Shown one piece after another: positions 25,447 to 34,115 of a stretch of 64,000 bases of DNA. Source of the DNA: Pseudomonadota bacterium (lineage in GTDB: Bacteria > Pseudomonadota > Alphaproteobacteria > Sphingomonadales > Sphingomonadaceae); the NCBI GenBank assembly GCA_021849075.1, contig JAJZTH010000010.1, positions 40,066 to 104,065 of the forward strand, given 5' to 3'. Both the position numbers and the translations under genes were made by a program. The notes under the pieces are model-generated. The model did no database searches, had not been told where the DNA came from, and saw only the letters and a list, made by a program, of their open reading frames with translations. The stretch's first letter is position 1, and each line of letters begins with the position of its first letter.

Positions 25447-26457
25447 GTGAAAGTCGCTGTTTTCAGTACGCATCCCTTTGACCGCCGCTTTTTCGACGCT
25501 GCCAATGCGGCGTCGGGGGAGGCCCAGAGCTTCACCTATCTTGAAGCGCGCCTGGACATGCAGTCAGCGCCGCTGGCCTCCGGGCATCAGGCGATCTGCG
25601 CCTTCGTCAACGACCAACTCGACCGTCCGACGCTGGAGATATTGGCCGGGCAGGGGATTCGCCTGCTGGCGTTGCGCAGCGCCGGCTTCAATCATGTCGA
25701 TCTTCGGGCCGCCGCAGAACTCGGCCTCACCGTCGCGCGCGTGCCTGCTTACTCGCCCGATGCGATCGCCGAACATACGGTGGCGATGATCCTGACCCTC
25801 AACCGAAAGATTCATAAGGCTTATAATCGTGTGCGGGAGGGCAATTTCGCGCTCGACGGGTTGCTGGGGTTCGATCTGCGCGGGCGGACCGTTGGTATAG
25901 TTGGAACAGGCAAGATCGGCCTTAACGTCGCGCGCATCATGCGCGGCTTCGACTGCACCGTGATCGCGCATGATCCCTATCCTGATGAAGCCGGGCTGGC
26001 GGCGATCGGCGGGGCCTATGTCGACTGGCCCGAACTGCTCGACCGATCGGACATCATTTCCCTCCATTGCCCGCTGACGCCCGGAACCCGTCATCTGATC
26101 GATGCCGCCGCGATCGCTCGGATGAAGCCCGACGTCATGCTCATCAACACCAGTCGCGGCGGCGTGGTCGATACCCGGTCGTTGATCGACGGGCTGAAAA
26201 ATGGCCGGATCGGCTATGTCGGTCTGGACGTCTATGAGGAAGAGGAGGGGCTTTTCTTCTCTGACCTGTCCGATCAGCCGATCCGCGACGACGTTTTCGC
26301 CCGACTCCTGACCTTCCCCAATGTGCTGATCACCGGGCATCAGGCATTTTTCACACGGGAAGCGCTGTCTGGCATTGCCGAAACGACAATTGCAAACATC
26401 GCTGCGTTCGAAGCCGATGGTGCGCCGCTCTATCCGGTCACGGTTCAGGCTGGCTAA
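25447..26457 (+). CDS. ldhA: D-lactate dehydrogenase (fermentative LdhA type)
   Basis: NADH-dependent reduction of pyruvate to D-lactate; D-2-hydroxyacid dehydrogenase family, 336 residues. The N-terminus KVAVFSTHPFDRRFF and IRLLALRSAGFNHVDL closely follow E. coli LdhA. The dinucleotide fold is GIVGTGKIGLNVARIM. Catalytic residues are Arg in INTSRGGVVD, Glu in the following segment and His in TGHQAFFT. It starts with GTG behind a hairpin (25419-25443). Its stop directly abuts the convergent mazG stop, with no spacer. Confidence 0.92.
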   Translation: MKVAVFSTHPFDRRFFDAANAASGEAQSFTYLEARLDMQSAPLASGHQAICAFVNDQLDRPTLEILAGQGIRLLALRSAGFNHVDLRAAAELGLTVARVPAYSPDAIAEHTVAMILTLNRKIHKAYNRVREGNFALDGLLGFDLRGRTVGIVGTGKIGLNVARIMRGFDCTVIAHDPYPDEAGLAAIGGAYVDWPELLDRSDIISLHCPLTPGTRHLIDAAAIARMKPDVMLINTSRGGVVDTRSLIDGLKNGRIGYVGLDVYEEEEGLFFSDLSDQPIRDDVFARLLTFPNVLITGHQAFFTREALSGIAETTIANIAAFEADGAPLYPVTVQAG

Positions 26458-27237
26458 TCAGCCCGCCTTTTCCTGCGCCTTCGCCCGTTGCCACAGCCCT
26501 TCCTGTTCATCGAGGGAAAGGGCGGCAAATTGTTCGCCGGCCATGTCCTCCATCGCTCGGAACCGCCGGTCGAATTTACGATTGGCCTTACGCAAAGCGG
26601 TTTCCGGGTCAATCTTCAGATGGCGTGCGAGGTTGACGACGGCAAAGAGCAGGTCGCCCACTTCCTCCTCGCGATGCTCCTGGCTTTGCGCCTCGCGCAC
26701 TTCTTCCAGTTCCTCAATAACCTTGTCGACGACCTTGGCCGTATCGGTCCAGTCGAATCCGGTGCGCGCTGCCCGCTTCTGCAACTTCTCCGCGCGCAGC
26801 AATGCGGGCAGGGCGCTCGCCACGCCGGCCAAGGCGCTCGGGTCAGGCTCTTTCTCCGCGCGCTCCGCCGCCTTGATGACCTCCCACTGGGCATGGCCAT
26901 CCTCACGCCGCGCGCCTTCGCCAAAGACATGCGGATGGCGGCGGATCATTTTTTGCGTGATGGCGTCGATTACATCCTGCAACGCGAAATGGCCGGCCTG
27001 TTCGGCCATGCGGCTGTGAAACGCCACCTGAAGCAACAGATCGCCCAATTCGTCGCGCAGGCCCTCTATATCATTGCGCTCGATCGCATCGGCGACTTCA
27101 TAGGCTTCCTCGATCGTATAGGGCGCGATCGATGCGAAATCCTGTTCGATGTCCCAGGGACAGCCCGTATCGGGATCGCGCAGCCGCGCCATCACGTTGG
27201 CGAGCGGCATGATGTCGGCGGGACTGGCTTTGGACAT
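26458..27237 (-). CDS. mazG: Nucleoside triphosphate pyrophosphohydrolase MazG
   Basis: Hydrolyses NTPs to NMP and PPi, a house-cleaning and stringent-response related role. 259 residues with two MazG repeats. The N-terminal repeat has RLRDPDTGCPWDIEQ, EEAYEVADAIE and DELGDLLLQVAFHSRMAE, which hold the Mg-binding Glu/Asp residues. The C-terminal repeat has HREEEVGDLLFAVVNLARHL. It is convergent with ldhA. A 13-bp palindrome lies upstream. Confidence 0.96.
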   Translation of the reverse strand: MSKASPADIMPLANVMARLRDPDTGCPWDIEQDFASIAPYTIEEAYEVADAIERNDIEGLRDELGDLLLQVAFHSRMAEQAGHFALQDVIDAITQKMIRRHPHVFGEGARREDGHAQWEVIKAAERAEKEPDPSALAGVASALPALLRAEKLQKRAARTGFDWTDTAKVVDKVIEELEEVREAQSQEHREEEVGDLLFAVVNLARHLKIDPETALRKANRKFDRRFRAMEDMAGEQFAALSLDEQEGLWQRAKAQEKAG

Positions 27238-27270
27238 GGAAGAAACCCGAACTGAATTGGCTGCACCGCC

Positions 27271-27310
27271 GCGATAGGGGCTGCGGAACGGTCTGAACAG
27301 CCCCTATCGC
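27271..27310. repeat. Perfect 13-bp inverted repeat upstream of mazG
   Basis: GCGATAGGGGCTG (27271-27283) and CAGCCCCTATCGC (27298-27310) are exact reverse complements with a 14-base loop. The repeat lies 33 bases upstream of the mazG start and about 95 bases downstream of the transporter stop. It has no T-tract on either strand. It could end the transporter transcript or serve as an operator for mazG. The rest of 27238-27405 shows no gene. Confidence 0.8.
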
Positions 27311-27405
27311 CTGACGCTTTAGTCGAGTTCGATAATATACATTATGTTAAACACGCCCGCATATCACGCCGATGCCCACAACTGTCTCACTCGCTGTCTC
27401 ATCCC

Positions 27406-28707
27406 TCAATCCTCCCGGATCAGGCTGTGCTTTCCCGTGTCCCGCATCTTCACATAGACGCTCAGCGAAATGGCGATCATCACCGTAACATAGACATAGA
27501 AAGCCTGCTCGATACCGGCCTGCTTGAACCACAAAGCCACGAACTCCGCCGTCCCGCCGAACAAGGTATTGGCCAGTGCATAAGGCAGCGCCACACCCAG
27601 CGCCCGGATATGCGCGGGAAACAGTTCAGCTTTCACCACCGCATTGATCGACGTATAGCCCGTCACGATCACCAGACCCGCCATCACCAGCAACCCGGCA
27701 ATCAACGGGTCTTTGGTCGTCGCCAGCGTGGTAAAGATCGGATAGGTGCACAGCATCCCCAGAACACCAAAGCCGATCATCAACGGCTTGCGGCCGATCC
27801 GGTCGGACAAGGCGCCTGCGACCGGTTGAAGCAGCATGAACAGGAACAGCGTGACGGCATTGATCTGCGAGGCCGTTTCCCGGCTCAGGCCGCTCGTATT
27901 GACTAGGAATTTCTGCATGTAGATGCTGTAGGCATAGAAAGCGATCGTCCCGCCGGCCGTCAGCAACATCACCGTCATCGTTTCGCGCGGATGGTTGGTG
28001 ATGAGTTCGACAAAGCCGGATTTCGGCGCGCCCTCGGCCTTGGCAGCCGTAAAGCTCTGCGTCTCGGCCAGTCCCCGGCGCAGCCAGAAGACGATCACCG
28101 CCAGCGCCCCGCCGATGAAAAACGGAATGCGCCATCCCCACGCATCCAGTTGCGCCTCATTGAGCGTCGCCTGCAACAGCAGCAGCACGCAAATCGCCAC
28201 CAATTGCCCCGCGATCAGCGTCACATATTGAAAGCTGGAGAAAAAGCCGCGCCGGTTCTTGCCGGCCATTTCGGACAAATAGGTCGCGCTGGCGCCATAT
28301 TCGCCACCGATCGAAAGCCCCTGCATCAGCCGCGCCAGCACCAGCAGCATCGGCGCAGCCACGCCGATCGTCTCATAGCCCGGCGTGATTCCAATCAGCA
28401 GCGATCCCGCGCACATCAGCGCGACGGACAGCGTCAACCCGCTTTTGCGTCCATGGCGATCGGCATAGACCCCCATCAGCCAGGCCCCGATCGGCCGCAT
28501 CAGGAAACCGACGGCAAAAATGCCCGCCGCGCTCAGTAACTGCGCGGTGCGGTCCTCACTCGGGAAGAAATGCGGCGCGAAGTAAAGGGTAAAGGCGGCA
28601 TAGGCATACCAGTCATACCATTCCACCAGATTGCCGGTGGACCCGCCGATAATGGCCTTGAGCCGCTGCGCCTGCGTTGGCGCGCCCGCATCGATCGAAG
28701 CCGTCAT
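27406..28707 (-). CDS. MFS transporter, metabolite:H+ symporter (MHS) type
   Basis: A 433-residue, 12-helix permease resembling the alpha-ketoglutarate/proline-betaine (KgtP/ProP) group. N-terminal GNLVEWYDWYAYAAFTLYFA, the MFS signature ADRHGRKSGLTLS and RLMQGLSIGGEYGASATYLSE are characteristic. The second half repeats the signature as LSDRIGRKPLMIG. The substrate is probably a dicarboxylate or other small organic acid (inference). It overlaps the upstream protease gene by 4 bp (ATGA) and is last in the minus-strand run. Confidence 0.9.
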   Translation of the reverse strand: MTASIDAGAPTQAQRLKAIIGGSTGNLVEWYDWYAYAAFTLYFAPHFFPSEDRTAQLLSAAGIFAVGFLMRPIGAWLMGVYADRHGRKSGLTLSVALMCAGSLLIGITPGYETIGVAAPMLLVLARLMQGLSIGGEYGASATYLSEMAGKNRRGFFSSFQYVTLIAGQLVAICVLLLLQATLNEAQLDAWGWRIPFFIGGALAVIVFWLRRGLAETQSFTAAKAEGAPKSGFVELITNHPRETMTVMLLTAGGTIAFYAYSIYMQKFLVNTSGLSRETASQINAVTLFLFMLLQPVAGALSDRIGRKPLMIGFGVLGMLCTYPIFTTLATTKDPLIAGLLVMAGLVIVTGYTSINAVVKAELFPAHIRALGVALPYALANTLFGGTAEFVALWFKQAGIEQAFYVYVTVMIAISLSVYVKMRDTGKHSLIRED

Positions 28708-29333
28708 GGCGTCAGCACCATTTCCCCATTTTGCACGCCCCAGCTTTTGAGCCGGGACAAGGTGTTCATACCGATCACATTGACCTCACCAAAGGCTGGC
28801 GAGACGACCACCGGCAGATCGCTGATGCGGATCGGCCCGATGGAAAGCGTGGCGATATTGGACCGCCGCGCCTCCACTTGCCCATTGGCGGTGGACATGA
28901 TGACGGCCGGCGCGCCAACTTCGTAATTGAGGCCGGTGGCGCGGGCGGTGTTCGCTGACAGAGCGGTGAAGGTCGCGCCGCTGTCGATCAGGAAACGGGC
29001 CGGCGTGCCGTTGATCATGCCTTCCACCCAATAATGGCCATCGGGCGCGACCGGAATACGCAGCACCTGTCCTTCGGTCCGCGCCTTCGGCAGGGATTCG
29101 GGGCTATCCTGCGGCGCGGCGACACCGCCCTGCTCCGCCCAGCGCCCGGTCAGCCACCCCTGCCCCTGGGCAAACTGGAAAATGAGCAGAAGGCCGGCAA
29201 AGATCGCAACCCATATCGCCACCATCCGCCACAGACTGCCCCAGGGCAAGCGCCGGCCGATCAGAGAGGACGCGACCAGCAGGATCGCCAGCACATACCA
29301 GATGGTGGATGCCGTCTGATCCGTGCCGCCCAT
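28704..29333 (-). CDS. Membrane-anchored retropepsin-like aspartic protease
   Basis: About 209 residues. Two N-terminal membrane segments (TIWYVLAILLVASSLIG and WRMVAIWVAIFAGLLLIFQF) are followed by a C-terminal clan AA domain. Its active-site motif is FLIDSGATFTALS, with GLNYEVGAPAVIMSTANGQ as the flap region and VNVIGMNTLSRL at the end. Only one Asp motif is present, so it should act as a dimer. ATG 29333 shares one base with the upstream stop (TGATG), which decides the start against a TTG at 29336. The physiological substrate is unknown. Confidence 0.88.
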   Translation of the reverse strand: MGGTDQTASTIWYVLAILLVASSLIGRRLPWGSLWRMVAIWVAIFAGLLLIFQFAQGQGWLTGRWAEQGGVAAPQDSPESLPKARTEGQVLRIPVAPDGHYWVEGMINGTPARFLIDSGATFTALSANTARATGLNYEVGAPAVIMSTANGQVEARRSNIATLSIGPIRISDLPVVVSPAFGEVNVIGMNTLSRLKSWGVQNGEMVLTP

Positions 29334-30124
29334 CAATCCCCCTGCTCTTTCGCATCCAATGTTATCACCATGCCGTCATAACCCGGCTCCACGCCTTGCG
29401 GTAGAGTGCGCCGCAACGTCGCATAATCCATGCTCTGGTCCATATGGGTCAGGATGGCGCGACCGGGGCGGGTCGCAGCAATGCCGTCCAGCGTCAGCGC
29501 CAGATGCGGATGGGTCGGATGCGGCTTGGCCCGCAACGCATCCACCACCCACACATCCAGCCCGTCATACAGCGCCAGCATGTCGGGGGTCAGCGCATGA
29601 AAATCCGTGGCATAGCCGATCGATCGTCCGCCATGGGAAAAACGGAATCCCGTCGACCAGATATCGCCATGGGGCTGGTCGACACAGGCAATGTCGATAT
29701 CGCCAATCCGCAATCCGTCGGGCAGGACATGGGCGTCGATCGTCGGGTGATAGCCATTGGCCCCTTCGAACGCATAGCCGAACCGCCGCTGCAACAGACG
29801 CAGTGTCTGGATGCGGGCATAGGCGGGCACCGGGCTGCGGCGATGATGATAAAGTTGCCGCACATCATCCAGCCCATGGGTGTGATCGGCATGATCATGC
29901 GTCCACAGGATCGCATCGATATGGATGACGTCCGCCGCCAGCAACTGCGCCCGCATGTCGGGCGATGTGTCGATCAGGATGCGGGTCGTCGGGCTTTCGA
30001 CCAATATGGAAACGCGGGTCCGCCGGTTCTTCGGCTCGGTCGGATCGCAATCGCCCCAATCATTACCGATCCGGGGCACGCCCGACGATGTGCCGCTGCC
30101 CAGGATCGTGAGCTTCAGGCTCAT
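29333..30124 (-). CDS. MBL-fold metallohydrolase (PhnP/RNase Z-like)
   Basis: 263 residues. The metallo-beta-lactamase motif THDHADHTHGLDD binds the metal pair. The N-terminus LTILGSGTSSGVPRIG and DCDPTEPKNRRTR are typical of the PhnP-like phosphodiesterase group. It overlaps tatD by 4 bp and precedes the aspartic protease gene. The substrate cannot be assigned. No phn genes are nearby, so a phosphonate role is not supported. Confidence 0.88.
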   Translation of the reverse strand: MSLKLTILGSGTSSGVPRIGNDWGDCDPTEPKNRRTRVSILVESPTTRILIDTSPDMRAQLLAADVIHIDAILWTHDHADHTHGLDDVRQLYHHRRSPVPAYARIQTLRLLQRRFGYAFEGANGYHPTIDAHVLPDGLRIGDIDIACVDQPHGDIWSTGFRFSHGGRSIGYATDFHALTPDMLALYDGLDVWVVDALRAKPHPTHPHLALTLDGIAATRPGRAILTHMDQSMDYATLRRTLPQGVEPGYDGMVITLDAKEQGD

Positions 30125-30894
30125 GCGACCTTGGAAAACAGGGTGCGGAAATTGGCGGAGGTCGCCGCCGCCAGTTCTTCCACGCTTTCCCCGCGCAGAT
30201 TGGCCAGAAACTGCGCAGTGTCCGCGACGAAAGCCGGCTCACAGCTTTTGCCCCGATGCGGCACGGGCGCAAGGAAAGGTGAATCCGTTTCCACCAGCAG
30301 CCGATCGATCGGCAGCCGCGCAGCGGTGCCCTGCAAATCCTTCGCGCTCTTGAATGTGACGATGCCCGATATGCTGATGTAGAAGCCCAGTTCCATCGCC
30401 GCATCGGCAAAGGCGCCGCTGGCGGTGAAGCAATGAATCACGCCGCCATAAGGCCCCTTCTCCATTTCCGCGCGCATGATGCGCAGCGTATCTTCTTCCG
30501 CTTCGCGCGTATGCACGATCAGAGGCAGGCCCGTCTCGCGGCAGGCGGCGATGTGGGATTGGAAGCTTTTCTGCTGCCGTTCCCGATCGCTATGGTCATA
30601 ATAATAATCGAGGCCGGTTTCGCCGATGCCGACGACGCGCGGATGCGCCGCCCGCTCCACCAGCTTGGCGGTGTCGACATGGGGATGCTCGTCCGCCTCA
30701 TGCGGATGGATGCCGACTGTCGCCCATACGTCCGGTTCGCGCACGGCGGTATCGAGCACCGCATCCCACTCGCTTTCGCGCGTGGCGATATTGAGCATCA
30801 GCCCCACGCCCCTTTCACGCGCCCGGACCAGCACATTGGCCTGATCCTCGATCAAACCCTTGTAATTCAGGTGGCAATGGCTGTCGATCAGCAT
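30121..30894 (-). CDS. tatD: TatD-family deoxyribonuclease/metal-dependent hydrolase
   Basis: 257 residues with the TIM-barrel metal ligands DSHCHLN, GETGLDYYY, HTREAEEDT, IHCFTAS and ETDSPFLAP. ATG 30894 (MLIDSHCHLNY) is used. The open frame continues far upstream only as a shadow inside metG. It lies between metG (4-base gap) and the MBL gene, the usual metG-tatD-MBL order of Alphaproteobacteria. Confidence 0.95.
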   Translation of the reverse strand: MLIDSHCHLNYKGLIEDQANVLVRARERGVGLMLNIATRESEWDAVLDTAVREPDVWATVGIHPHEADEHPHVDTAKLVERAAHPRVVGIGETGLDYYYDHSDRERQQKSFQSHIAACRETGLPLIVHTREAEEDTLRIMRAEMEKGPYGGVIHCFTASGAFADAAMELGFYISISGIVTFKSAKDLQGTAARLPIDRLLVETDSPFLAPVPHRGKSCEPAFVADTAQFLANLRGESVEELAAATSANFRTLFSKVA

Positions 30895-30898
30895 CGGC

Positions 30899-32467
30899 TC
30901 AGACTTCCGCTTCCGCCAGTTCGAGACGCGGGAAAAGCGGCTTGGGCGCGGCGAGCACGAAACCGCTTTCGGCCAAAGCCGAATACCAATGACCGCCGAT
31001 CGCCTCATAGCTGCGCTTGTCTGTCGGCACGCCCATATGGTTGAGCAGTGCGGTGGCGCTGGCAGGAATGACCGGCAGGATCGCGACCGCCAACTGGGCG
31101 ATGGCAATATAGAGCGTCGCCAGCACGCTTTCCATCCGATCGGCATCGGTCTTGCGCAGCGCCCAGGGCGCTTGCGCATCGATATATTGGTTGCTGGCGA
31201 AGCAGGCGCGCAGCCATGCCTCGATCGCCACGCTCGGCGCCAACTGGGCGAAGGCCGTCGGCATGTCGGTGCGGATCGTCTTGTCCAGCAGCGCGAAAAG
31301 CTCATCGTCGGCCGCATCATGGCCGTGAATGGCCGGCAAGCGCCCGTCCAGATTCTTGGCGATGAAGCTCAGTGTGCGCTGCGCCAGATTGCCGAACGCA
31401 TTGCCCAGATCACTGTTCGCCCGCTGGACGATCGCTTCCGCGCTATAGCTGCCGTCATTGCCGAACGTGACTTCCGACAGCAGGAAATAGCGGAGCTGAT
31501 CCACACCAAACCGGTCGGCCAGTTCCATCGGATCGGCGACATTGCCGACAGACTTGGACATTTTCTCGCCGCGATTGAGCAGGAAGCCATGGCCAAAGAC
31601 CTGCCTGGGCAAAGGCAGTTTCGCACTCATCAGGAAGGCCGGCCAGTAAACGGTGTGAAACCGCACGATATCCTTGCCGATAATATGGGTGATGTCGCCA
31701 CCCTCTGCCCAATAGCGCGCCATCCGATCCGCATCGTCGGGATAGCCGCAACCGGTCAGATAATTGGTGAGCGCATCGACCCACACATACATGACATGGC
31801 CATCCGATCCCGGCACCTTCACGCCCCAGTCGAAACTGGTGCGCGATACGCTCAGGTCGCTCAGGCCGCCTTCGACAAAGCGCAATATTTCATTGCGGCG
31901 GCTGTCGGGCTGGATGAAATCGGGCTGGCTTTCATACAGCGCCAGCAGCCGGTCCTGATAGGCAGACAGGCGGAAGAACCAGCTTTCCTCGATCGTCCAT
32001 TCGACCGGCGTGCCCTGGGGCGACAGTTTGACGCCCCCTTCCCCTTCGACGATTTCCTTTTCGTCGTAGAAAGCTTCGTCGCGGACCGAATACCAGCCTT
32101 CGTAACGGCCCAGATACAGGTCGCCATTGGCCTCCATCGCCTGCCAGATCGCCTGGCTGGCGGCATGATGATCCGGCTCGCTGGTGCGGATGAAACGATC
32201 ATGGCTGATGTTAAGCCGCTCGTTCATCTGTTTGAAATAGCCGGACATTTCATCGGCCAGTTCGCGCGGTTCGATGCCCCGGCCTCGCGCGGTCTGCGCC
32301 ATCTTCAGGCCATGCTCGTCAGTGCCGGTCTGGAAAAAAACGTCGCGGCCCATCATGCGCTGGAACCGGGCGATCGCATCGGTGGCGATCACCTCATAAG
32401 CGTGGCCGATATGTGGGCGGCCATTGGGATAGGAGATGGCGGTGGTGATGGTGAAAGGCTTGGACAT
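30899..32467 (-). CDS. metG: Methionyl-tRNA synthetase
   Basis: Charges tRNA-Met. 522 residues, class I synthetase with HIGH at residues 19-22 and KMSKS at 302-306. It is the short form without the C-terminal tRNA-binding (Arc1p-like) domain, and the zinc-knuckle cysteines of the E. coli type are not seen. It lies in the run tmk-holB-metG-tatD. Confidence 0.97.
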   Translation of the reverse strand: MSKPFTITTAISYPNGRPHIGHAYEVIATDAIARFQRMMGRDVFFQTGTDEHGLKMAQTARGRGIEPRELADEMSGYFKQMNERLNISHDRFIRTSEPDHHAASQAIWQAMEANGDLYLGRYEGWYSVRDEAFYDEKEIVEGEGGVKLSPQGTPVEWTIEESWFFRLSAYQDRLLALYESQPDFIQPDSRRNEILRFVEGGLSDLSVSRTSFDWGVKVPGSDGHVMYVWVDALTNYLTGCGYPDDADRMARYWAEGGDITHIIGKDIVRFHTVYWPAFLMSAKLPLPRQVFGHGFLLNRGEKMSKSVGNVADPMELADRFGVDQLRYFLLSEVTFGNDGSYSAEAIVQRANSDLGNAFGNLAQRTLSFIAKNLDGRLPAIHGHDAADDELFALLDKTIRTDMPTAFAQLAPSVAIEAWLRACFASNQYIDAQAPWALRKTDADRMESVLATLYIAIAQLAVAILPVIPASATALLNHMGVPTDKRSYEAIGGHWYSALAESGFVLAAPKPLFPRLELAEAEV

Positions 32468-32509
32468 GCCGCCTCCCTACCCGCTGTTGCCGGCCGCGCA
32501 AAGCCGCTT

Positions 32510-33481
32510 TTATGCGTGCACGGGAGCGAGCGCGGCGACATGCCCCGCCAGCTCGAAAACGACCGCCGCCGGATCGAGCGACAGCACCACTGCCCCGCCG
32601 GCCAGATGCCGCGCTTTCTCCCAATGATCGAGCGCCAACCCCAATGCCGGCCCCTGCCGCGTCCGCGCCGCCTGCGCAATGAAGGCGGGCGCGCGTTCTA
32701 GAAAGGCTTCGTAGCGTGGCTTTGCGGATTTGAGCGCCAGCGCCTTGGCCAGCGCCAGCCGCTGGCGATTGCCCGGATCGCCCTGCGTCGCCAGCATGCC
32801 CAGGATCTGCTCGATATCGGCCAGGTTCAGCCCGGCAAAACGCAGCGCCTGCCCCGGCGAACCCTGCCCCGCCTGCACCAGCGCGTCGACCTCCTGCGGC
32901 GACAGCGTCTCATCGGTCGCTTTCAGCACCGCCCGCATGGCTGCGGCATCCAAGGGATCAAAGCGCAAGGTGCGGCAACGCGACCGGATCGTCGGCAACA
33001 AACGCCCCGGCGCGTGGCTGACCAGCAGGAACAGCATGTCCGCCGGCGGCTCCTCCAGCGTCTTGAGCAGGGCATTGGCCGCGCCCCGCTCCAGATCGTC
33101 GGCACTGTCGATCACGACCACCCGTCGCGATGACAAAGAGGGCGCCGACTGGATCAGTCGCCCAAGCCCGCGCACCTGATCCACGCTGATGTTGCGCGCG
33201 GTGCCCGTTTCCTTCTCCAGCGGCGCCAGTTCGGCATAATCGGGATGAGCAGCCGCCTCAATGAGGCGACGGATCGGATGGCTTTCCGGCACGGACAGCC
33301 CTTCGCCATCAACAACTGGCCCGGCCGCATCGGCCAGCAAGCGCATCGCCATGGCCCGCGCAAAGCTGCCTTTGCCGATGCCCCTGGGTCCGGCCAATAT
33401 CCAGCCATGATGCATCCGCCCGCTCTTGGCAGCGTCGATCAGCATGCGGGCCTGTGCGTCATGCCCCAACAGTGACGTCAT
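32510..33481 (-). CDS. holB: DNA polymerase III delta' subunit
   Basis: Clamp-loader subunit, 323 residues. The N-terminal AAA+ domain begins LLGHDAQARMLIDAAKSGR, has a P-loop GPRGIGKGSFARAM and contains DSADDLERGAANALLKTLEE with the SRC-like motif IRSRCRTLRF. The start overlaps the tmk stop by 4 bp. The zinc-binding cysteine module of E. coli delta' is absent. Confidence 0.94.
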   Translation of the reverse strand: MTSLLGHDAQARMLIDAAKSGRMHHGWILAGPRGIGKGSFARAMAMRLLADAAGPVVDGEGLSVPESHPIRRLIEAAAHPDYAELAPLEKETGTARNISVDQVRGLGRLIQSAPSLSSRRVVVIDSADDLERGAANALLKTLEEPPADMLFLLVSHAPGRLLPTIRSRCRTLRFDPLDAAAMRAVLKATDETLSPQEVDALVQAGQGSPGQALRFAGLNLADIEQILGMLATQGDPGNRQRLALAKALALKSAKPRYEAFLERAPAFIAQAARTRQGPALGLALDHWEKARHLAGGAVVLSLDPAAVVFELAGHVAALAPVHA

Positions 33482-34107
33482 GGCAGCAAATCTTCGATCG
33501 CGTCCATCAGGCGCGCCGTCACGACGTCCGCCGCGCCGCCGGCATCGACGGCGCGAACGCGATCGGGTTCCTCCACAGCGAACTGGGCAAAGGCGTCCGC
33601 CACCGCCCGATGAAAATCGCTCGCCCGTCCGCCGATTCGATCTTCCGCATCGCCGTCCCGCGCCTTGGCCCGGCCGGTGGCTTCCGCCTCGGGCAGGGTC
33701 AGCAGCAATGTGCGGTCGGGCAGAAATCCCGCGCTGCCGATCCGATGCAGCGTCAGAATATCGCTATCGGTCAAAGCGCCCTGCCCCTGATAGGCCCGGC
33801 TCGAATCCAGAAACCGATCGGACAACACCCATGCGCCGCGCGCCAGAGCCGGCTGGATCGTCTTTTCGATATGATCCGCCCGCGCCGCCGCGAACAACAG
33901 CGCTTCGGCGCGCGGACTCCAGCGGTCCGCCCCTCCGGTCAGCAACAGGGTGCGGATCGCCTCCGCTCCCTCGCTGCCCCCCGGTTCGCGCGTTTCGACC
34001 ACTTCCAGTCCGCGCGCACGCAGCCCAGACGCCAGCGCACGAAGTTGCGTCGATTTCCCCGCCCCTTCGCCGCCTTCCAGCGTGATGAACCGCCCGCTAT
34101 TTGGCAT
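33478..34107 (-). CDS. tmk: Thymidylate kinase
   Basis: dTMP + ATP to dTDP + ADP. 209 residues. The P-loop is TLEGGEGAGKSTQ, followed by ETREPGGSEGAEAIR and DRFLDSSRAYQGQG. ATG 34107 (MPNSGRFITLEGG) is 8 bases after the upstream carboxypeptidase stop. The in-frame extension would overlap that gene. It is coupled to holB. Confidence 0.97.
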   Translation of the reverse strand: MPNSGRFITLEGGEGAGKSTQLRALASGLRARGLEVVETREPGGSEGAEAIRTLLLTGGADRWSPRAEALLFAAARADHIEKTIQPALARGAWVLSDRFLDSSRAYQGQGALTDSDILTLHRIGSAGFLPDRTLLLTLPEAEATGRAKARDGDAEDRIGGRASDFHRAVADAFAQFAVEEPDRVRAVDAGGAADVVTARLMDAIEDLLP

Positions 34108-34115
34108 TTTGGGCG

